In this document: piece by piece, positions 52,316-62,275 of the stretch
Numbering within the stretch: position 1 is the first letter of the stretch
How the letters are laid out: each line of letters begins with the position of its first letter
DNA from: Altibacter lentus
GTDB lineage: Bacteria; Bacteroidota; Bacteroidia; Flavobacteriales; Flavobacteriaceae
Reading direction: 5' to 3'
DNA length: 64,000 bases
Assembly: GCF_000746845.1 (NCBI RefSeq)
Contig: NZ_KN050846.1
Coordinates: 503,394-567,393 of the forward strand
Notes under the pieces: model-generated
What the model was told of the DNA's origin: nothing
The model's database searches: none
The model's input: the letters and a program-made list of their open reading frames with translations, nothing else
Program-made: the position numbers and the translations under genes

Positions 52316-53674
52316 TTACAATAGTTCCTGTAGCATGTCTCTAAGTTTTGGATCTGACGGGCGTGGTGCGTCTGCAGATACTATCTTTCCTTGCGGATCG
52401 ATAAGAATGAATCGAGGTATACCCAAAATACCATAATTCTCAACAAAATCTGAATTCCAGTTATTGTCGGCCATTAATTGAATCCCACCTAAGTTCTTTT
52501 CGGCTACCATGGTTTTCCAAGTATCGTAATCTTTTTCTTCATCGATAGAAATACTTACAAAAGCCACATTCTTGTCGTCAAATTCTTCCTCTACCGCCTT
52601 TAAGGCCGGGATCTCCCGTATACATGGGCCGCACCAGGTTGCCCAGACATCGATATATACATATTTCCCATTTAGATCTGACAGGCTGGTGCTACCGCCT
52701 TTGTGATTCTCATAATTGAAAGTAGGGGAGTCGTTCCCCGGTAGCAGCGGTAGCAGTTTGTTATACCGTGCCGTTATCTTTTCCAGATTTTCAGGATCGG
52801 GGGCGCTGCTTTTATAAATTTGATAAACGTCATTCAAGGACGCATCGGGACGCATACCAAATTCCAAGAAACCATACAATAATTGATCCTTGGCATAGCC
52901 ATCGGGCAACGATTCGTCCACTTTGGTCAAATAGGCCAATGTAGGATCATCATTATCAGCTTCATTGATAAGTCGGTTAAAGTGGGTATCGAGCATACGC
53001 GGATAGGCGATGGATTTACGAAAGGCCGAAGTATCGGCATAATCGATGTTTTCCATGGGTTCATAGTAACGGTCTGATACTTTAAACGTTCTGTTTCCGG
53101 TAAAGTAACGATGGTATTCCTGGAAGTTTTCCAGATTCATGATGTGTTCGTAATCCAGTTCCTTACTTTCTAGTTCCTTGAACGCTTCGGAAAGACCTTC
53201 GGTATTGTTTAACAGCTCCTCGTATTTGGAATGAATGCTGTTCGCTTCAGTAACAAAATCGGTTTCAGACATGGAAAAGACCTCTTGAAATGGTTTCTCT
53301 TTTTCTGAAAGGAGGTACTTTTCAGCTAAATAATTATTTTCGGCTGCGAGATCCCCTGAATAGGTAATGCTCTCGTCGAATTGAGTGATATCTACGGTAA
53401 AAGAAAGAGTTTTCCCATTCTCTAAATAAGTAAGTGTACGTTCTCTGCCAATATAAAGTTCGTAGAAACCGTTGGTATCCAAATAGAGTGTATCGCTCAA
53501 CGTACCGTTGGAAGCAATGGGAATTTTTTCTTCAAGATCGTAACCCCGAACTACGGCAGTGCTTTCTTCAGAATTTTCAATAGTTCCGTTAAGAAGTATA
53601 TAATCGGTTGTTTTCTCGTCCTTATTACACGAAATGATCGCCAGCGAAACGATAAGGAATGCTAATTTTTTCAT
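52316..53674 (-). CDS. TlpA-like thioredoxin-fold lipoprotein
   Basis: A 452-residue lipoprotein with lipobox AIISC (Cys16), followed by NKDEKTTDY, an acidic context compatible with surface or outer-membrane sorting. After a long N-terminal domain rich in helices and strands (about 30-310, DUF4369-like at its start), the C-terminal thioredoxin domain carries VWATWCGPCIREIPALK near residue 350 and GIPRFILIDPQGKIV with the cis-Pro. It is therefore a TlpA/ResA-type thiol-disulphide oxidoreductase, reducing or isomerising disulphides outside the cytoplasm. Its partner is unknown. Confidence 0.88.
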   Translation of the reverse strand: MKKLAFLIVSLAIISCNKDEKTTDYILLNGTIENSEESTAVVRGYDLEEKIPIASNGTLSDTLYLDTNGFYELYIGRERTLTYLENGKTLSFTVDITQFDESITYSGDLAAENNYLAEKYLLSEKEKPFQEVFSMSETDFVTEANSIHSKYEELLNNTEGLSEAFKELESKELDYEHIMNLENFQEYHRYFTGNRTFKVSDRYYEPMENIDYADTSAFRKSIAYPRMLDTHFNRLINEADNDDPTLAYLTKVDESLPDGYAKDQLLYGFLEFGMRPDASLNDVYQIYKSSAPDPENLEKITARYNKLLPLLPGNDSPTFNYENHKGGSTSLSDLNGKYVYIDVWATWCGPCIREIPALKAVEEEFDDKNVAFVSISIDEEKDYDTWKTMVAEKNLGGIQLMADNNWNSDFVENYGILGIPRFILIDPQGKIVSADAPRPSDPKLRDMLQELL

Positions 53675-53753
53675 AAGTGTTTACAATTTGTCCATTTACT
53701 ATTAAAGAAGACAATGAGTTGGCTAAAATTACAAAACCTTTGGTATAAATTGG

Positions 53754-53761
53754 TATTTTTG
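53754..53761 (+). promoter_or_regulatory. -7 box TATTTTTG before hutH
   Basis: An exact TAnnTTTG match 20 bases before the hutH start codon. I see no TTG at the usual -33 distance. Confidence 0.35.
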
Positions 53762-53781
53762 CGGGACAAACAACCCAATCG

Positions 53782-55293
53782 ATGCAAGAAACCCATTATA
53801 TCAGTTCCGAGATATTGGATCTACCTACCGTAAAAGAGATCATTGAGTCCCATAAACTGCTGGAATTATCTGAAGAAGCAGCATTCAACATAAAGAAGTC
53901 CAAAGCCTATCTCGACGGTAAGATGGAGAACAATGAACGACCTATCTATGGTATCAATACCGGATTTGGTTCGCTTTGCAATGTGAAGATCGCAAACGAC
54001 AATCTTTCAAAATTACAGGAAAACCTCGTAATGTCGCACGCATGCGGTACAGGTGACTATGTACCCCGACCCATTGTAAAATTGATGTTGCTTTTAAAAA
54101 TACAATCCTTGAGTTATGGATACAGTGGTGTGCAGTTACAGACCGTCGAAAGACTCATCGACTTTTATAATAACGACCTGCTCCCTGTGGTATATACACA
54201 AGGTAGTTTAGGAGCCTCGGGAGACTTGGCTCCCTTAGCGCATTTATCGCTCCCGTTATTGGGCAAAGGCGAAGTCTTTGTAGGTGAGAAACGTATGCGT
54301 ACTGCGAAGGTGCTCAAAAAATACAATTGGAAACCTATCACCTTAGAAGCAAAAGAGGGACTGGCTCTTTTAAATGGCACACAATTTATGAGCGCCTACG
54401 GTGTCTACACCTTATTACAATCACATAAGCTATCGTACCTAAGCGATGTGATAAGTGCCCTCTCGGTAGACGCATTCGATTGTAATATGAGTCCGTTCGA
54501 TCCATTAGTGCATTTGGTCCGTCCGCATCGCGGACAAGTTAAAACTGCCGAGCGTATTGTGGAATTCTTAGAAGGAAGCGAATTAGGCTTATCGGAAAAG
54601 AAGAACGTACAGGATCCGTATTCTTTTCGTTGTATCCCGCAGGTACATGGGGCTAGCAAAGATACTATCGTGTTCGTAACGAAGTCTTTTAAGACCGAGA
54701 TCAATTCAGTAACCGACAATCCTAATATTTTTGTTGCCGAAGATAAGATCATTTCCGGTGGAAACTTTCACGGGCAACCATTGGCACTGGGATTGGACTA
54801 CTTGTCTATTGCCATGGCCGAACTGGCTAATATCTCTGAAAGAAGAACCTACCAATTGGTTTCCGGTTTGCGGGAATTACCGGCCTTTTTGGTAAACAAC
54901 CCCGGTTTGAACAGTGGTTTTATGATACCGCAATATACCGCTGCCAGTATCGTAAGTCAAAACAAACAATTGGCAACTCCGGCCTCTGTAGACTCGATCG
55001 TTTCGTCGAACGGACAGGAAGATCATGTGAGTATGGGAGCCAACGCCGCAACAAAATGTTTGCGTATTGTTGAGAATCTGGAGACCGTATTAGCGATCGA
55101 ATTGTTAAATGCTTCGCAAGCCATGGAATTTAGAAGACCAAAAAAAACCTCTCCGTTTTTAGAATCTTTCCTTCAATCATTTCGGGAAACGGTTTCCTTT
55201 GTGGCAGAGGATCGCCTGTTGGCCGATGATATCCATGCCGCCATAGCGTTTATTCAAAGTTTCTCTATCGATAATGAGATCCTATTCGAGTAA
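53782..55293 (+). CDS. hutH: Histidine ammonia-lyase
   Basis: A 503-residue MIO-cofactor lyase that converts L-histidine to urocanate and ammonia. The Ala-Ser-Gly that cyclises to the MIO group is in GSLGASGDLAPLAHLS near residue 145. The active-site Tyr is in IYGINTGFGSL, LLNGTQFM holds the conserved Asn, and QDPYSFRCIPQVHG and SNGQEDHVSMG match histidase more than phenylalanine or tyrosine lyase. The substrate-selectivity pair is Ser-His (MSHACGTG), as in histidases. No hutU, hutI or hutG lies nearby, so the degradation pathway is not clustered here. Confidence 0.93.
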   Translation: MQETHYISSEILDLPTVKEIIESHKLLELSEEAAFNIKKSKAYLDGKMENNERPIYGINTGFGSLCNVKIANDNLSKLQENLVMSHACGTGDYVPRPIVKLMLLLKIQSLSYGYSGVQLQTVERLIDFYNNDLLPVVYTQGSLGASGDLAPLAHLSLPLLGKGEVFVGEKRMRTAKVLKKYNWKPITLEAKEGLALLNGTQFMSAYGVYTLLQSHKLSYLSDVISALSVDAFDCNMSPFDPLVHLVRPHRGQVKTAERIVEFLEGSELGLSEKKNVQDPYSFRCIPQVHGASKDTIVFVTKSFKTEINSVTDNPNIFVAEDKIISGGNFHGQPLALGLDYLSIAMAELANISERRTYQLVSGLRELPAFLVNNPGLNSGFMIPQYTAASIVSQNKQLATPASVDSIVSSNGQEDHVSMGANAATKCLRIVENLETVLAIELLNASQAMEFRRPKKTSPFLESFLQSFRETVSFVAEDRLLADDIHAAIAFIQSFSIDNEILFE

Positions 55294-55296
55294 GAT

Positions 55297-55698
55297 TCAA
55301 TCTGCTTCGTTCACCATCTTATCCACCCATGCTTTTGCTTCGGAAAGGGCGTCGAATAAATGAAAAGGTTTCTTTAGAAAGATCTTTTCGATCTCTACGT
55401 TGGAAATATTTATTTCGTGGGTACTAACAACGGCGAATGCCATGAGGTTCTCGATCTTGGACGTTTCAATGTAGACACGGGGATCTACCGCATACGAATT
55501 TTTTCGGTATGAGATGTACCCAAACGGTCTGTTCTTAAAATAGGTTTTAGAAATTTCAAGCAGGTCTTTATTGTATTCGGGAATGACAGTAATGCCCTCA
55601 TGCATAATGGTAATGAGATAGTTATCATAAATTTCTACCGTCCCGAAAACATATTGTAGTGTGGTGATATTCAATTTGGTTGGATTTGAGATTTTCAA
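55297..55698 (-). CDS. Small SpoIIAA/STAS-like protein, paralogue C
   Basis: A 133-residue protein of the same family as the two small genes at 34.7-35.6 kb: EIYDNYLITIMHEGI near residue 22, KNRPFGYISYRKNSYAVDP near 60, a strand FAVVSTHEI and the final helix EAKAWVDKMV. The start is a TTG at 55698. It gives the same length as the paralogue at 34741 and a gap of 22 bases to the methyltransferase. The alternative, an ATG at 55767, would overlap that gene by 47 bases and add 23 residues unlike the family. The function is unknown. hutH ends 3 bases from this gene's stop on the opposite strand. Confidence 0.7.
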   Translation of the reverse strand: MKISNPTKLNITTLQYVFGTVEIYDNYLITIMHEGITVIPEYNKDLLEISKTYFKNRPFGYISYRKNSYAVDPRVYIETSKIENLMAFAVVSTHEINISNVEIEKIFLKKPFHLFDALSEAKAWVDKMVNEAD

Positions 55699-55720
55699 GA
55701 TACAAAAATTGTAGAAATAC

Positions 55721-56524
55721 CTATAGTGGTTTCTGTACAATCCAGATGTCTTGCGGGAGCCATCCATCCTGTGGCGGTGTTTCGATATGCTCGAGAATCT
55801 TTACATTCGAGAATAAGTTTTTCATGAAGGCCAGAGGGTGAAACGTTGTGTAGATCCTGTGTCCTTCCTTTACTTGTCCGCGTGCCACGAGAGCTCCTTG
55901 CTCATATAGTTTGCGTTCCCCATCGGTTAAGAGCGGAATATAGTTATTCCCAGAAGTGGTAATGAACATGATCCCACCCGGACTAAGCACCCTTAAAAGT
56001 TCTGCAAACCACTCGTAGTGCAATCTTTCAGAAAGATGGGTAAAGACCGAAAGGCTATAAATAATATCCATATGTGCATCAGGATAGGGGAGCTTTGCTT
56101 CCAGTGTATTCAGATTGAAATGTATATGCGGAAGGTTCTTGGTATTCCAATCGATGGAAAGCGGATTATAATCACTTCCGTAAAAAGAACAATCGTTTGG
56201 AAGGATATTGGGCAGGTGTCTAATGATCCGCGCCGGACCACAGCCCCAGTCCAATATGTTTTTATTTTTAAGGTCGGAGTGTCGTTTTAAATAATCCACC
56301 AGCCATTGGGCCGTTTTTTCACCTCCTGTGTAGTATTTCTCATAGCTCATCTCATGAGATTCGTAGATGAGATAATCCGGTGGAAGTTTCACCTCTGGGT
56401 GGTTTTCTAAAAACCGATCGTTCTTTTTCTTGTTCTTTACTAATTGCTGATAAAAACGTGCTTTGTCCGCAACGTGTAAAAAACCTAATTTTCTTAGGGT
56501 ATTGGATAGTTGTTGTTTATTCAT
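55721..56524 (-). CDS. Class I SAM-dependent methyltransferase
   Basis: A 267-residue methyltransferase. Motif I is NILDWGCGPARIIRHLP near residue 92, followed by SFYGSDYNPLSIDW (motif II), MDIIYSLSVFTHLSERLHYEWF (motif IV region, in part) and LRVLSPGGIMFITTSGN. The N-terminal 80 residues are helical and include a Lys-rich stretch (KNKKKNDRF). The substrate cannot be read; small molecules or glycans are both possible. It starts 9 bases after the DksA-like gene and is followed by the small paralogue C. Confidence 0.87.
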   Translation of the reverse strand: MNKQQLSNTLRKLGFLHVADKARFYQQLVKNKKKNDRFLENHPEVKLPPDYLIYESHEMSYEKYYTGGEKTAQWLVDYLKRHSDLKNKNILDWGCGPARIIRHLPNILPNDCSFYGSDYNPLSIDWNTKNLPHIHFNLNTLEAKLPYPDAHMDIIYSLSVFTHLSERLHYEWFAELLRVLSPGGIMFITTSGNNYIPLLTDGERKLYEQGALVARGQVKEGHRIYTTFHPLAFMKNLFSNVKILEHIETPPQDGWLPQDIWIVQKPL

Positions 56525-56533
56525 TCTGAAGTA

Positions 56534-56860
56534 TTATTTTGAACAATTCACACATGTGGTCACCTGTGGCATAAGTAAGATTCGTTCAATTGGTATGGGT
56601 TGTTTACACTTTCTGCATCTTCCGAAATCGGGATCATCTATCTTGGAAAGTGCTACGGTGAGGTTCTTTAATTTCACTTCGGCTTTTCTATATGCAGCTT
56701 CGTTGACCGAACGATTATTAATAGCGTCCATGCGCGAAACACGACCAATTGCATTTTCTGGAGCAATGGGCTTACTCAATTCTCGGTATTTGGCAACCAA
56801 GTGTTCGGTCTCCATCATGGCTTCTTCAATGCGCTTTTTGATTTGTTTTCGTTCCTTCAT
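56534..56860 (-). CDS. TraR/DksA-family zinc-finger protein
   Basis: A 108-residue DksA/TraR-like protein. The helical N-terminal part (ERKQIKKRIEEAMMETEHL) is a coiled coil. The C4 zinc finger is CRKCKQPIPIERILLMPQ followed by CVNC. DksA-type proteins bind the secondary channel of RNA polymerase and act with ppGpp. The acidic tip usually seen between the helices is not obvious here, so a DksA-like regulatory role is probable but unproven. It lies between the ClpC terminator and the methyltransferase gene. Confidence 0.85.
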   Translation of the reverse strand: MKERKQIKKRIEEAMMETEHLVAKYRELSKPIAPENAIGRVSRMDAINNRSVNEAAYRKAEVKLKNLTVALSKIDDPDFGRCRKCKQPIPIERILLMPQVTTCVNCSK

Positions 56861-56899
56861 AAAAAATTAAAACCACCTGATACTAAGATGCAGGTGGTT
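56861..56899 (-). terminator. Terminator of clpC
   Basis: The 9-bp stem AACCACCTG (56871-56879) / CAGGTGGTT (56891-56899) has an 11-base loop. On the minus strand it runs into a T-rich stretch corresponding to plus-strand A residues 56861-56870. Confidence 0.85.
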
Positions 56900-56920
56900 C
56901 TTCTTTTTGACTTCACTATT

Positions 56921-59473
56921 TTATGACTCTGTCTTTTTTTTCTGCTTTTTGATCTTTATGGTGAGTTCATTCGTCTTTTCGTCAAGATCCATAGTGATAC
57001 CATCACCTTCTTGCAAATTGGAATTTATGATCTCTTCGGCCAAAGCGTCTTCAATATATTTCTGGATCGCGCGCTTTAAAGGTCTTGCCCCATAATCTTT
57101 GTCGAAACCTTTGTCTGCTATATAATCCTTTGCCTTCTCGGTAAGGGTAAGTTCATATCCAAGATCTTTGATACGGTCAAAGAGCTTGTCGAGTTCTATA
57201 TCGATGATCTTGTGAATATCGTCACGGTCTAACGGGTTAAAAACCATAACATCATCCACTCGGTTCAAGAATTCCGGAGCAAATGCTTTTTTCAATGCAT
57301 TTTCGATGATACTCTTCGAGTTAGCATCCGCCTGACTTTCTTTCGCAGCAGTACCGAATCCGACGCCTTGCCCGAAATCTTTCAGCTTTCTGGCGCCAAT
57401 GTTCGAGGTCATTATAATGATGGTGTTCTTAAAATCGATCTTACGCCCTAGACTATCTGTCAACTGCCCGTCGTCCAATACCTGTAGCAGCATATTGAAT
57501 ACATCGGGGTGGGCTTTTTCAATCTCGTCCAACAGGATGACAGCATACGGCTTACGGCGAATCTTTTCTGTCAATTGTCCGCCCTCTTCATAACCCACAT
57601 ACCCCGGCGGTGCTCCAATAAGACGTGAAACCGCAAACTTCTCCATATATTCACTCATATCCACACGCACCAGTGCATTTTCGGAGTCGAAAAGCTCGCG
57701 TGCCAGTACTTTGGCAAGCTGTGTTTTACCTACACCTGTTTGACCCAAGAATATAAAGGAGCCGATAGGTTTATTAGGATCCTTCAAACCGGCACGATTT
57801 CGCTGAATGGCCTTAACCACTTTAGCAACCGCTTCATCCTGACCTATGACCTTTCCTTTGATGCGGTCCGGCAGTTTTGAAAGTTTGGTACTTTCAGTTT
57901 GTGCGATTCGATTTACAGGAACTCCGGTCATCATAGAGACAACTTCAGCTACGTCTTCCTCGGTCACGGTTTCTCTATGTAATTTTGAATCATTTTCCCA
58001 TTTTTCCTGCTCGGTCGCCAGCTCTTTCTCAAGATTCTTCTCATCATCCCTCAATTTCGCTGCCTCTTCGTATTTTTGTTTTTTCACTACGGAATTCTTC
58101 AATTCACGTACCTCTTCCAATTTTGCCTCGATCGTTAATATCTTCTCCGGCACATTGATGTTAGTGATATGAACACGAGATCCTGCCTCATCCATAGCGT
58201 CTATGGCCTTGTCCGGAAGAAAACGCTCGGTCATGTACCTGTTCGTCAATTTCACACAAGCCTCTAAGGCATCCTCGGTATATTGCACGTTGTGATGCGA
58301 CTCATATTTATCTCTGATATTATGAAGGATCTCAATGGTCTCGGCTACTGTAGTAGGTTCCACCAATACCTTTTGGAATCGACGTTCCAAGGCTCCATCC
58401 TTTTCGATATATTGTCTGTATTCGTCCAGGGTAGTAGCACCAATACATTGGATCTCACCTCTTGCAAGCGCAGGCTTAAACATATTGGAGGCATCCAGCG
58501 ATCCGGTAGCACCGCCTGCGCCAACGATGGTATGAATCTCATCGATGAACAGAATAATGTCGTCATTCTTCTCCAGTTCATTCATCACAGCCTTCATGCG
58601 CTCTTCAAACTGTCCGCGATACTTTGTTCCGGCAACCAGGCTGGCAAGGTCTAAGGTCACTACCCGTTTATCGTACAAGATACGCGACACCTTTCGCTGC
58701 ACAATACGCAAGGCCAAACCTTCAGCAATAGCAGATTTCCCCACTCCGGGTTCTCCAATGAGTAACGGATTGTTCTTTTTTCTTCTGCTTAATATCTGTG
58801 AAACCCGCTGTATTTCACTCTCTCGTCCTACTACGGGGTCTAATTTTCCGTCTTCGGCCATGGAGGTAAGATCCCTTCCGAAGTTATCCAAAACAGGCGT
58901 TTTAGACTTCTTGGTTCCTTTGGTGCTGGACCCGGAGAATAAATTCTCTTTGGAAGCATCTTCTTGTGGGGTATCGTCATCATTTGGAAATGATTCTGAA
59001 GTAGGGCTGTCTATATAGTCTTCGTCGTTCGCAATCATAAGTTTGAATTGATCCTTCACACCGTCGTAATCCACTTTCATCTTGTTAAGCAATTTCGTTG
59101 TAGGATCGTTCTCATTGCGAAGGATACACAACAACAAATGAGCTGTATTGATCGATGAACTTTGAAATAGTTTTGCCTCTAGAAATGTTGTTTTAAGGGC
59201 ACGCTCCGCCTGACGGGTTAAATGGAGGTTTTTTTTATCGTTTTCGCTAGTCCCGATGTTGGGGTTGGCCGGACTTAGAATCTCTACCTTTCGGCGAAGG
59301 TGATTCAGGTCCACATCCAGTGCGTTTAATATAGTTACAGCCTTACCGTTACCATCACGCAAAAGGCCGAGCATTAAATGTTCGGTGCCTATAAAATCGT
59401 GACCTAACCGCAATGCTTCTTCTTTGCTGTATGCAATTACATCTTTTACTCTTGGGGAAAAATTATCATCCAT
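56921..59473 (-). CDS. clpC: ATP-dependent Clp protease ATP-binding subunit ClpC
   Basis: An 850-residue Hsp100 unfoldase. Two Clp_N repeats (about residues 1-150, starting [17 protein letters not shown]) precede the first AAA+ domain, with Walker [16 protein letters not shown]. The linker contains a UVR-like segment ([15 protein letters not shown]), as in ClpC but not ClpB. The second AAA+ domain has Walker [16 protein letters not shown], and [12 protein letters not shown] provides the VGF tripeptide that docks ClpP. The frame runs 32 codons upstream of the chosen ATG at 59473, which is where the family starts. ClpP is not in the window. A candidate promoter (TTTG then TATTTTTA, 22 bases apart) lies upstream. 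Confidence 0.94.
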   Translation of the reverse strand: MDDNFSPRVKDVIAYSKEEALRLGHDFIGTEHLMLGLLRDGNGKAVTILNALDVDLNHLRRKVEILSPANPNIGTSENDKKNLHLTRQAERALKTTFLEAKLFQSSSINTAHLLLCILRNENDPTTKLLNKMKVDYDGVKDQFKLMIANDEDYIDSPTSESFPNDDDTPQEDASKENLFSGSSTKGTKKSKTPVLDNFGRDLTSMAEDGKLDPVVGRESEIQRVSQILSRRKKNNPLLIGEPGVGKSAIAEGLALRIVQRKVSRILYDKRVVTLDLASLVAGTKYRGQFEERMKAVMNELEKNDDIILFIDEIHTIVGAGGATGSLDASNMFKPALARGEIQCIGATTLDEYRQYIEKDGALERRFQKVLVEPTTVAETIEILHNIRDKYESHHNVQYTEDALEACVKLTNRYMTERFLPDKAIDAMDEAGSRVHITNINVPEKILTIEAKLEEVRELKNSVVKKQKYEEAAKLRDDEKNLEKELATEQEKWENDSKLHRETVTEEDVAEVVSMMTGVPVNRIAQTESTKLSKLPDRIKGKVIGQDEAVAKVVKAIQRNRAGLKDPNKPIGSFIFLGQTGVGKTQLAKVLARELFDSENALVRVDMSEYMEKFAVSRLIGAPPGYVGYEEGGQLTEKIRRKPYAVILLDEIEKAHPDVFNMLLQVLDDGQLTDSLGRKIDFKNTIIIMTSNIGARKLKDFGQGVGFGTAAKESQADANSKSIIENALKKAFAPEFLNRVDDVMVFNPLDRDDIHKIIDIELDKLFDRIKDLGYELTLTEKAKDYIADKGFDKDYGARPLKRAIQKYIEDALAEEIINSNLQEGDGITMDLDEKTNELTIKIKKQKKKTES

Positions 59474-59736
59474 AAATCTATATCCTCTAATGCCTTTAAA
59501 AATACTAAATTTCCTTAGAAAAGGGACAAAAACCATACCCCATTTGAAAGTGCTGTAGTAAAAGGACAAAAAAACTAACTAAAATCAAAGCACAAAGGCG
59601 TATAGTTATTAACGGTTTTCATGTTAAAATTTGTTAATAAAAACGTGAATATTATGGCTGGAATCCCCTGTAAAAACTTGCAAAATAATGTATCTTGCTC
59701 CTTATGTTTAACGACTAAATAATAAAGTAAAATTTT

Positions 59737-62259
59737 ATGGCTGAAGGCGAAAAATTGATCCCAATTAACATTGAAGATGAAATGAAGTCGGCTTACATTG
59801 ATTATTCAATGTCGGTCATTGTGTCACGTGCACTTCCTGATGTTAGGGATGGTATGAAACCTGTTCACAGACGTGTGTTGTATGGAATGCACGAACTGGG
59901 TGTTAGAGCGACCGGAGCTCACAAAAAATCGGCGAGAATTGTAGGAGAGGTTCTTGGTAAGTACCATCCGCATGGCGATACTTCTGTATACGACGCTATG
60001 GTGCGTATGGCACAGGAATGGAGTTTGCGATATATGCTGGTTGACGGACAAGGAAACTTTGGCTCTATAGATGGAGACAGCCCCGCAGCCATGCGATACA
60101 CCGAAGCCCGAATGCAAAAAATTTCGGAAGACATGTTGGCAGACATCGACAAAGAAACGGTGGATCACCAACTAAACTTCGATGATACCCTTTACGAACC
60201 TACAGTGCTACCTACACGTGTCCCCGGCCTCCTTATCAATGGTGCTTCAGGTATCGCAGTAGGTATGGCCACCAATATGCCTCCGCACAATCTAACTGAA
60301 GTCGTCGATGGAACGGTCGCCTTTATTGAAAATAACGATATTAGCATCGATGAATTGATGCAGCACATCAAGGCTCCCGACTTTCCAACCGGCGGGGTGA
60401 TTTATGGTTATGAAGGGGTAAAAGAAGCTTTTCATACCGGTAGAGGGCGTGTGGTAATGCGCGGTAAAGCTTCTTTTGAAGAAGTGAACGGGCGCGAATG
60501 TATTATTGTTTCTGAAATTCCTTATCAAGTGAACAAGGCCGATATGATCAAAAAGACGGCCGATCTTGTAAATGAGAAAAAGATCGAAGGGATCACGAAT
60601 ATTCGTGATGAATCCGATCGGAAAGGGATGCGTATTGTATATATCCTGAAAAGAGATGCAATTCCCAATATTGTACTGAACATGCTGTATAAGTACACTG
60701 CGCTTCAATCAAGCTTTAGTGTCAATAATATTGCTTTAGTGAAAGGGCGTCCACAGATGCTCAACCTGAAAGAATTGATCCATTATTTTGTCGAGCATCG
60801 ACATGAGGTTGTAGTGCGTCGTACAGAATACTTGTTGCGCAAGGCCGAAGAACGTGCCCACATCCTGGAAGGACTTATTATCGCTTCGGATAACATAGAT
60901 GAAGTAATTCGATTGATACGTGCTTCTGCCAATGCAGATGAGGCCAGGGAAGTGTTAATGAAAACGTTCGAGCTTTCAGAAATACAAGCTAAGGCCATTG
61001 TAGAAATGCGTTTGCGCCAGTTAACGGGTCTGGAACAGGATAAGCTTCGAAGCGAATACGACGAATTAATGAAGACCATTGAAGATTACAAAGACATTCT
61101 TGCCAAAAAAGACCGGCGAATGGAGATCATCAAGGACGAATTACTCGAGATCAAGTCCAAATACGGAGACGAGCGTCGTTCGGTCATAGAATATGCCGGA
61201 GGAGATGTAAGTATCACAGACCTAATCGCCGACGAGAAAGTAGTGATCACCATTTCACACGCCGGGTACATTAAACGAACCTCTCTCACCGAATACAAGA
61301 CACAAAACAGAGGAGGGGTAGGTCAAAAAGCCTCCGCTACAAGGAATGAGGACTTTTTAGAGCATTTGTTCGTAGGTACTAACCACCAATACATGTTGTT
61401 CTTTACGCAAAAAGGAAAGTGTTTCTGGATGCGTGTCTTTGAAATCCCGGAAGGTAGCCGCACCTCAAAAGGTCGTGCTATTCAGAACTTAGTGAACATT
61501 GAACCCGATGATAAAGTGAAGGCGTTTATTTGTACTCAGGACCTCAAAGATGAAGAGTACATCAATAATCATTACGTGATCATGGCGACCAAGAAGGGGC
61601 AAGTAAAGAAAACCCCGTTAGAGCAATATTCACGTCCCAGAACCAATGGAATAAACGCTATTACCATTAAAGAAGGTGACGAGCTGTTAGAAGCGAAATT
61701 AACCACAGGCGATAGCCAGGTAATGCTTGCTGTTCGTTCGGGGAAGGCAATTCGATTCGAAGAAGAAAAGACACGACCTATGGGACGGAATGCCTCCGGT
61801 GTTCGCGGGATCACACTGGCAAATAAAAACGATGAAGTAATTGGGATGATCGCAGTTGAGGACCATGAATCTGATATACTGGTGGTCGCTGAGAACGGGT
61901 ACGGTAAGCGTTCCAGTATTGAAGATTACAGGATCACGAACCGTGGTGGAAAAGGTGTTAAAACCATTAATGTTACTGAAAAGACAGGTAAATTAGTAGC
62001 TATCAAGAATGTAAGTGACAACGACGATCTAATGATCATCAATAAGTCCGGCATTGCTATACGGATGGCAGTAGAAGATCTTCGCGTTATGGGACGTGCC
62101 ACTCAAGGCGTTCGATTAATAAAAGTGCGAGAAGACGATGCCATTGCCGCTGTGGCAAAAGTAGTGATCGATGATGATGATGTAGACGAAAATAACGATG
62201 CACCGGAAAATGGCACTACTATTGATACAAACGACACACAAACCGAAAACAACGAATAA
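59737..62259 (+). CDS. gyrA: DNA gyrase subunit A
   Basis: An 840-residue type II topoisomerase subunit that cuts and rejoins DNA while introducing negative supercoils. The winged-helix and tower region opens with [21 protein letters not shown], and the catalytic Tyr is in [10 protein letters not shown] near residue 123. The quinolone region reads [18 protein letters not shown]: the position of E. coli Ser83 is Thr, and Asp87 is kept. The GyrA box [11 protein letters not shown] starts the C-terminal beta-pinwheel near residue 525. The acidic tail ends in repeated Asp/Asn/Glu. It is followed at once by the TPR gene. Confidence 0.97.
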   Translation: MAEGEKLIPINIEDEMKSAYIDYSMSVIVSRALPDVRDGMKPVHRRVLYGMHELGVRATGAHKKSARIVGEVLGKYHPHGDTSVYDAMVRMAQEWSLRYMLVDGQGNFGSIDGDSPAAMRYTEARMQKISEDMLADIDKETVDHQLNFDDTLYEPTVLPTRVPGLLINGASGIAVGMATNMPPHNLTEVVDGTVAFIENNDISIDELMQHIKAPDFPTGGVIYGYEGVKEAFHTGRGRVVMRGKASFEEVNGRECIIVSEIPYQVNKADMIKKTADLVNEKKIEGITNIRDESDRKGMRIVYILKRDAIPNIVLNMLYKYTALQSSFSVNNIALVKGRPQMLNLKELIHYFVEHRHEVVVRRTEYLLRKAEERAHILEGLIIASDNIDEVIRLIRASANADEAREVLMKTFELSEIQAKAIVEMRLRQLTGLEQDKLRSEYDELMKTIEDYKDILAKKDRRMEIIKDELLEIKSKYGDERRSVIEYAGGDVSITDLIADEKVVITISHAGYIKRTSLTEYKTQNRGGVGQKASATRNEDFLEHLFVGTNHQYMLFFTQKGKCFWMRVFEIPEGSRTSKGRAIQNLVNIEPDDKVKAFICTQDLKDEEYINNHYVIMATKKGQVKKTPLEQYSRPRTNGINAITIKEGDELLEAKLTTGDSQVMLAVRSGKAIRFEEEKTRPMGRNASGVRGITLANKNDEVIGMIAVEDHESDILVVAENGYGKRSSIEDYRITNRGGKGVKTINVTEKTGKLVAIKNVSDNDDLMIINKSGIAIRMAVEDLRVMGRATQGVRLIKVREDDAIAAVAKVVIDDDDVDENNDAPENGTTIDTNDTQTENNE

Positions 62260-62275
62260 AATCAAACTCAAAACA

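Noticed and set aside
58545-59018. Plus-strand open frame of 157 codons opposite clpC
   Set aside because: Antisense shadow; Ser/Phe-rich and without motifs.
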